From CAZPUI01 sp964415525 (GTDB taxonomy: Bacteria > Acidobacteriota > Holophagae > Holophagales > Holophagaceae), in NCBI GenBank assembly GCA_964415525.1, contig CAYQAS010000007.1, positions 4,434-68,433 of the forward strand: a DNA stretch of 64,000 nucleotides, in the 5' to 3' direction. How positions within the stretch are numbered: position 1 is the first letter of the stretch; every line of letters begins with the position of its first letter. Positions 63,015 through 64,000 of the stretch are shown piece by piece. Below the pieces are notes generated by a model that did not search any database, was not told where the DNA came from, and saw only the letters and a program-made list of their open reading frames with translations. The position numbers were made by a program, and so were the translations under genes.

Positions 63015-64000
63015 ATGACCTCCTCTTCCTCCTCCCTCCTTCGCGGTCCCCTGCTCCGTCGCGCCCTGCTCGATGCCCTCAGGAAGCTCGACCCGCGCCA
63101 TCAGGTCCGCAATCCGGTGATGTTCGTCGTCTGGATCTGCAGCCTCTTCGTCACCCTCCTCTGGCTCCACAGCCTGGGGGGTCACGGCGAGGCGCGCCCC
63201 GGCTTCATCCTCCAGATCGCCGTGTGGCTCTGGTTCACGCTCTATTTCGCCAATGTGGCGGAGGCCCTGGCGGAGGGTCGCGGCAAGGCCCAGGCGGATG
63301 CCCTGAGGGCGAGTCGCCGGAATGTCACCGCGAAGCAGCTTCGCAGTCCCGGTGATCGTGCCTGGGAACCGGCGGACAGTGGCAGCCTGCGCCTGGGGGA
63401 TCTCGTCCTGGTGGAAGCCGGCGACACCATTCCATTGGATGGCGAGGTCATCGAGGGCATCGCCTCCGTCAACGAGGCGGCCGTCACGGGTGAAAGCGCG
63501 CCGGTGATCCGGGAAAGCGGCGGCGACCGCTCCGCCGTCACCGGTGGCACGGAGGTGCTCTCCGACTGGATCGTCGTGCGCATCACCTCCAACCCCGGGG
63601 ACAGTTTCCTCGACCGCATGATCGCGATGGTGGAAGGCGCCAAGCGCCAGAAGACGCCCAACGAGATCGCCCTGGACATCATCCTGGCGGCCCTCACCCT
63701 GGTCTTCCTGCTGGCGGTGGCGACCCTCCTGCCCTTCAGTGCCTTCGCGGTGAAGCTGGCGGGCAGCGGCGCCCCCATCGCCCTCACCGTGCTGGTGGCG
63801 CTCCTCGTCTGCCTCATCCCCACCACCATCGGTGGCCTGCTCAGCGCCATTGGCATCGCGGGCATGGACCGGATGATCCGCGCCAATGTCATCGCCACCT
63901 CGGGCCGCGCGGTGGAGGCCGCCGGAGACGTGGATGTGCTGTTGCTGGACAAGACCGGCACCATCACCCTGGGCAACCGGGAGGCCGTGGCCTTCGTGCC
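63015..64000 (+). CDS. kdpB: K+-transporting ATPase subunit B, N-terminal part (runs off right edge)
   Basis: The first 328 residues of the P-type ATPase subunit. Membrane helices near 36-58 and 65-85 precede the actuator domain with AAVTGESAPV (TGES, about 157-160); helices 3-4 hold VALLVCLIPTTIGGL; the phosphorylation motif DKTGT starts at Asp312. There is no strong ribosome site before the ATG at 63015. The rest of kdpB and probably kdpC lie outside the window. Confidence 0.95.
   Translation, partial: MTSSSSSLLRGPLLRRALLDALRKLDPRHQVRNPVMFVVWICSLFVTLLWLHSLGGHGEARPGFILQIAVWLWFTLYFANVAEALAEGRGKAQADALRASRRNVTAKQLRSPGDRAWEPADSGSLRLGDLVLVEAGDTIPLDGEVIEGIASVNEAAVTGESAPVIRESGGDRSAVTGGTEVLSDWIVVRITSNPGDSFLDRMIAMVEGAKRQKTPNEIALDIILAALTLVFLLAVATLLPFSAFAVKLAGSGAPIALTVLVALLVCLIPTTIGGLLSAIGIAGMDRMIRANVIATSGRAVEAAGDVDVLLLDKTGTITLGNREAVAFV

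Overview
The window is a 64 kb piece of a GC-rich bacterial chromosome. No plasmid, phage, IS element, CRISPR array, tRNA or rRNA is visible. Gene content and style fit an Acidobacteriota member of the Holophaga/Geothrix type: a tricorn-like S41 protease, RND efflux, alginate-export porin, BlaI/M56 pair, several c-di-GMP proteins, HEAT-repeat proteins fused to receiver domains, and strong Shine-Dalgarno sites. This placement is inference from gene content, not from a marker gene. Start codons were chosen mainly by Shine-Dalgarno spacing; most ATG starts have GGAG/AGGAG 5-9 nt upstream.

Layout. 1-2.1 kb: 5' part of murC (runs off the left edge) and two unknown small proteins. 2.2-8.5 kb: a complete tetR-tolC-adaptor-RND efflux operon with operators in its promoter. 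8.7-20.9 kb: a secreted tandem-repeat protein, a PilZ/pseudo-receiver protein, ychF, an aldose-1-epimerase-like gene, recQ, a HEAT-repeat protein, clpP, a NagZ-like GH3 gene and an HD-GYP response regulator. 21.1-32.1 kb: galE, a CHASE4 diguanylate cyclase, clpB with a clear sigma-70-type promoter, an AlgE-like porin, a class I/II aminotransferase and a HEAT-receiver protein. 32.2-39.2 kb: one long, tightly overlapping operon of a YtrA-type GntR regulator followed by four ABC ATPase/permease pairs, plausibly for antimicrobial-peptide or cell-envelope defence. 39.2-45.1 kb: BlaI/M56 sensor pair with a triple operator, a two-component system and pssA. 45.5-52.3 kb: DEAD-box-type RNA helicase, tricorn-like protease, CPBP protease and a ferredoxin-like protein under a candidate FNR box. 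52.4-57.9 kb: a large unknown helical protein, purF, an alpha/beta hydrolase and a divergent WYL regulator. 57.95-60.4 kb: the oddest stretch, an uncharacterised three-gene cassette (small Gly/Cys-rich peptide, 393-residue protein, Lys/Ala-rich 77-mer) next to AT-richer DNA and a broken amidohydrolase gene. 60.35-64 kb: an M50-like membrane protease and the start of kdpFAB, running off the right edge.

Themes. Three c-di-GMP components (PilZ effector, HD-GYP hydrolase, GGDEF synthase) lie within 14 kb. Envelope maintenance is prominent: murC, NagZ-like, pssA, BlaI/M56, RND and four ABC exporters. Several proteins carry receiver-like domains without the phospho-acceptor Asp. The best candidates for something undescribed are the four-module ABC operon, the phased triple BlaI box, a palindromic insert inside an ABC ATPase gene, and the small-peptide cassette at 57.95-59.7 kb.
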